Assembly (NCBI GenBank): GCA_030147905.1
Contig: JASBUM010000139.1
Coordinates: 1-9,646 of the forward strand
Origin: Acidimangrovimonas sp.
GTDB lineage: Bacteria; Pseudomonadota; Alphaproteobacteria; Rhodobacterales; Rhodobacteraceae
Direction: 5' to 3'
Length of the DNA stretch: 9,646 nucleotides
Shown: positions 8,987 to 9,646 of the stretch, piece after piece
How positions within the stretch are numbered: the first letter of the stretch is position 1
Layout: every line of letters starts with the position of its first letter
Position numbers and translations under genes: made by a program
Notes under the pieces: generated by a model
Told to the model about the DNA's origin: nothing
The model's database searches: none
What the model saw: the letters and a program-made list of their open reading frames with translations, nothing else

Positions 8987-9090
8987 CGGGCCGCCAGCGC
9001 ATCGGTCGCAATTTCTGGGGGGAGTGCCATGCCGCAGATACACCCTTGGCGAAAGTCCCAACATTGTCCGTAGCCTACCGCAATCTTGCC

Positions 9091-9105
9091 TGAATTGGGT
9101 TCAAT
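9091..9105 (+). promoter_or_regulatory. Candidate LysR-type operator (T-N11-A box)
   Basis: TGAA-N5-TTCA at 9091-9103 fits the T-N11-A pattern bound by LysR-family regulators. It overlaps a second small palindrome, ATTG-N4-CAAT, at 9094-9105. It lies about 40 bases before the LysR-type start codon in an AT-richer stretch, as expected for autoregulation. The motif is short and degenerate, so this is position-supported inference. Confidence 0.4.
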
Positions 9106-9143
9106 AACCGTTTGGCGGGATCAGAGTATTCACAGGGTTTACA

Positions 9144-9646
9144 ATGGACAGATTGACCGAGATGGAGGCCTTTGCCACGGTCGTCGACCAAGGCGGCTTC
9201 ACCGACGCGGCCAAGAAGATGGGGATCTCCAAGTCGGCGGTGTCGAAGCATGTCTCGGCGCTCGAGTCGCGGCTGGGTGCGCGGCTTCTGAACCGTACTA
9301 CCCGACGTGTCTCGCCCACCGAGATCGGCCTTGCCTATTACGACCGGGCGCGCAGGGTGCTCAACGATGCGGGGGAGGCGGATGCGCTGGTGACCTCGAT
9401 GCAAAGCGCGCCCTCGGGTCTGCTGCGCATTTCGGTGGCCACCGATTTCGGCGTCAATCTGCTGTCGCCGGTTCTGGGGAACTTCCTGCTGGAATATCCC
9501 GAGATCACCGTCAACATGGTGCTCAACAACCGCTATGTGGAGCTGATTTCGGAAGGCTTCGACATGGCGATCCGGGTGGGCGAGCTGGAAGACAGCACGC
9601 TGCGCGCGCGCAAGCTGACCGACACCACCCGCCGCATGATCGGCGC
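9144..9646 (+). CDS. LysR-family transcriptional regulator (N-terminal part, runs off window)
   Basis: The first 167 residues of a LysR-type DNA-binding regulator are visible; full-length members are about 300. Residues 1-60 are the winged helix-turn-helix domain, with the helix-turn-helix at about 18-37 (FTDAAKKMGISKSAVSKHVS) followed by LESRLGARLLNRTTRRVSPTE. The linker helix covers about 63-88. The inducer-binding domain begins near residue 90 with the usual GLLRISVATDFG opening. The ATG at 9144 is preceded by AGGG at 9134-9137 with six bases between. It lies 250 bases after fadH on the same strand, past a likely terminator, so it probably has its own promoter; no convincing -35/-10 pair was found. 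The inducer and targets cannot be told from sequence. The nearby GMC dehydrogenase and fadH are the obvious candidates, but genes to the right are unseen. The frame is open to the window end. Confidence 0.94.
   Translation, partial: MDRLTEMEAFATVVDQGGFTDAAKKMGISKSAVSKHVSALESRLGARLLNRTTRRVSPTEIGLAYYDRARRVLNDAGEADALVTSMQSAPSGLLRISVATDFGVNLLSPVLGNFLLEYPEITVNMVLNNRYVELISEGFDMAIRVGELEDSTLRARKLTDTTRRMIG

Noticed and set aside
8908..9093. 61-codon plus-strand frame after fadH
   Set aside because: It covers the candidate terminator hairpin, lacks a ribosome site, and has low-complexity Arg/Gly/Pro content with no recognisable pattern.

Overview
This is an ordinary-looking stretch of chromosome from a GC-rich alphaproteobacterium, most likely a Rhodobacterales (Roseobacter/Paracoccus-type) species. 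Three things suggest this: very high GC with strongly GC-biased third codon positions; an accD and an ilvD that look alphaproteobacterial; and a 267-residue protein that I recognise from memory as the Rhodobacteraceae-type DUF6478 family. No mobile element, integrase, CRISPR array, tRNA, rRNA or phage gene is visible.

Layout, left to right. The 5' part of accD (acetyl-CoA carboxylase beta subunit) lies on the minus strand and runs off the left edge. A 262-base divergent intergenic region with candidate back-to-back promoters and several palindromes follows. On the plus strand come ilvD (dihydroxy-acid dehydratase, TTG start) and, four bases behind it, a lipoprotein of unknown function with a very basic Pro/Ala/Arg-rich tail. 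After a 128-base gap lie a DUF6478-type protein and, 15 bases further on, a 191-residue unknown protein; these two look like one operon. They converge on a minus-strand GMC-family FAD alcohol dehydrogenase. That gene is divergent, across 153 bases, from fadH (NADPH 2,4-dienoyl-CoA reductase) on the plus strand. After a 250-base spacer with nested inverted repeats and a candidate LysR-type operator, the first 167 residues of a LysR-family regulator begin and run off the right edge.

Functionally, the left half holds biosynthetic housekeeping genes: malonyl-CoA supply through accD and branched-chain amino acids through ilvD. The right half looks like a small catabolic cluster. The GMC enzyme would oxidise an alcohol to the aldehyde, and FadH would reduce the 2,4-dienoyl-CoA that arises during beta-oxidation of unsaturated acyl chains. 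The adjacent LysR-type protein could control one or both. That link is inferred from position only.

I found no convincing new biological system. The least-explained items are the basic-tailed lipoprotein behind ilvD, the DUF6478 pair, and the inverted repeats and operator-like site between fadH and the LysR gene. Many long open frames opposite the real genes are artefacts of high GC.
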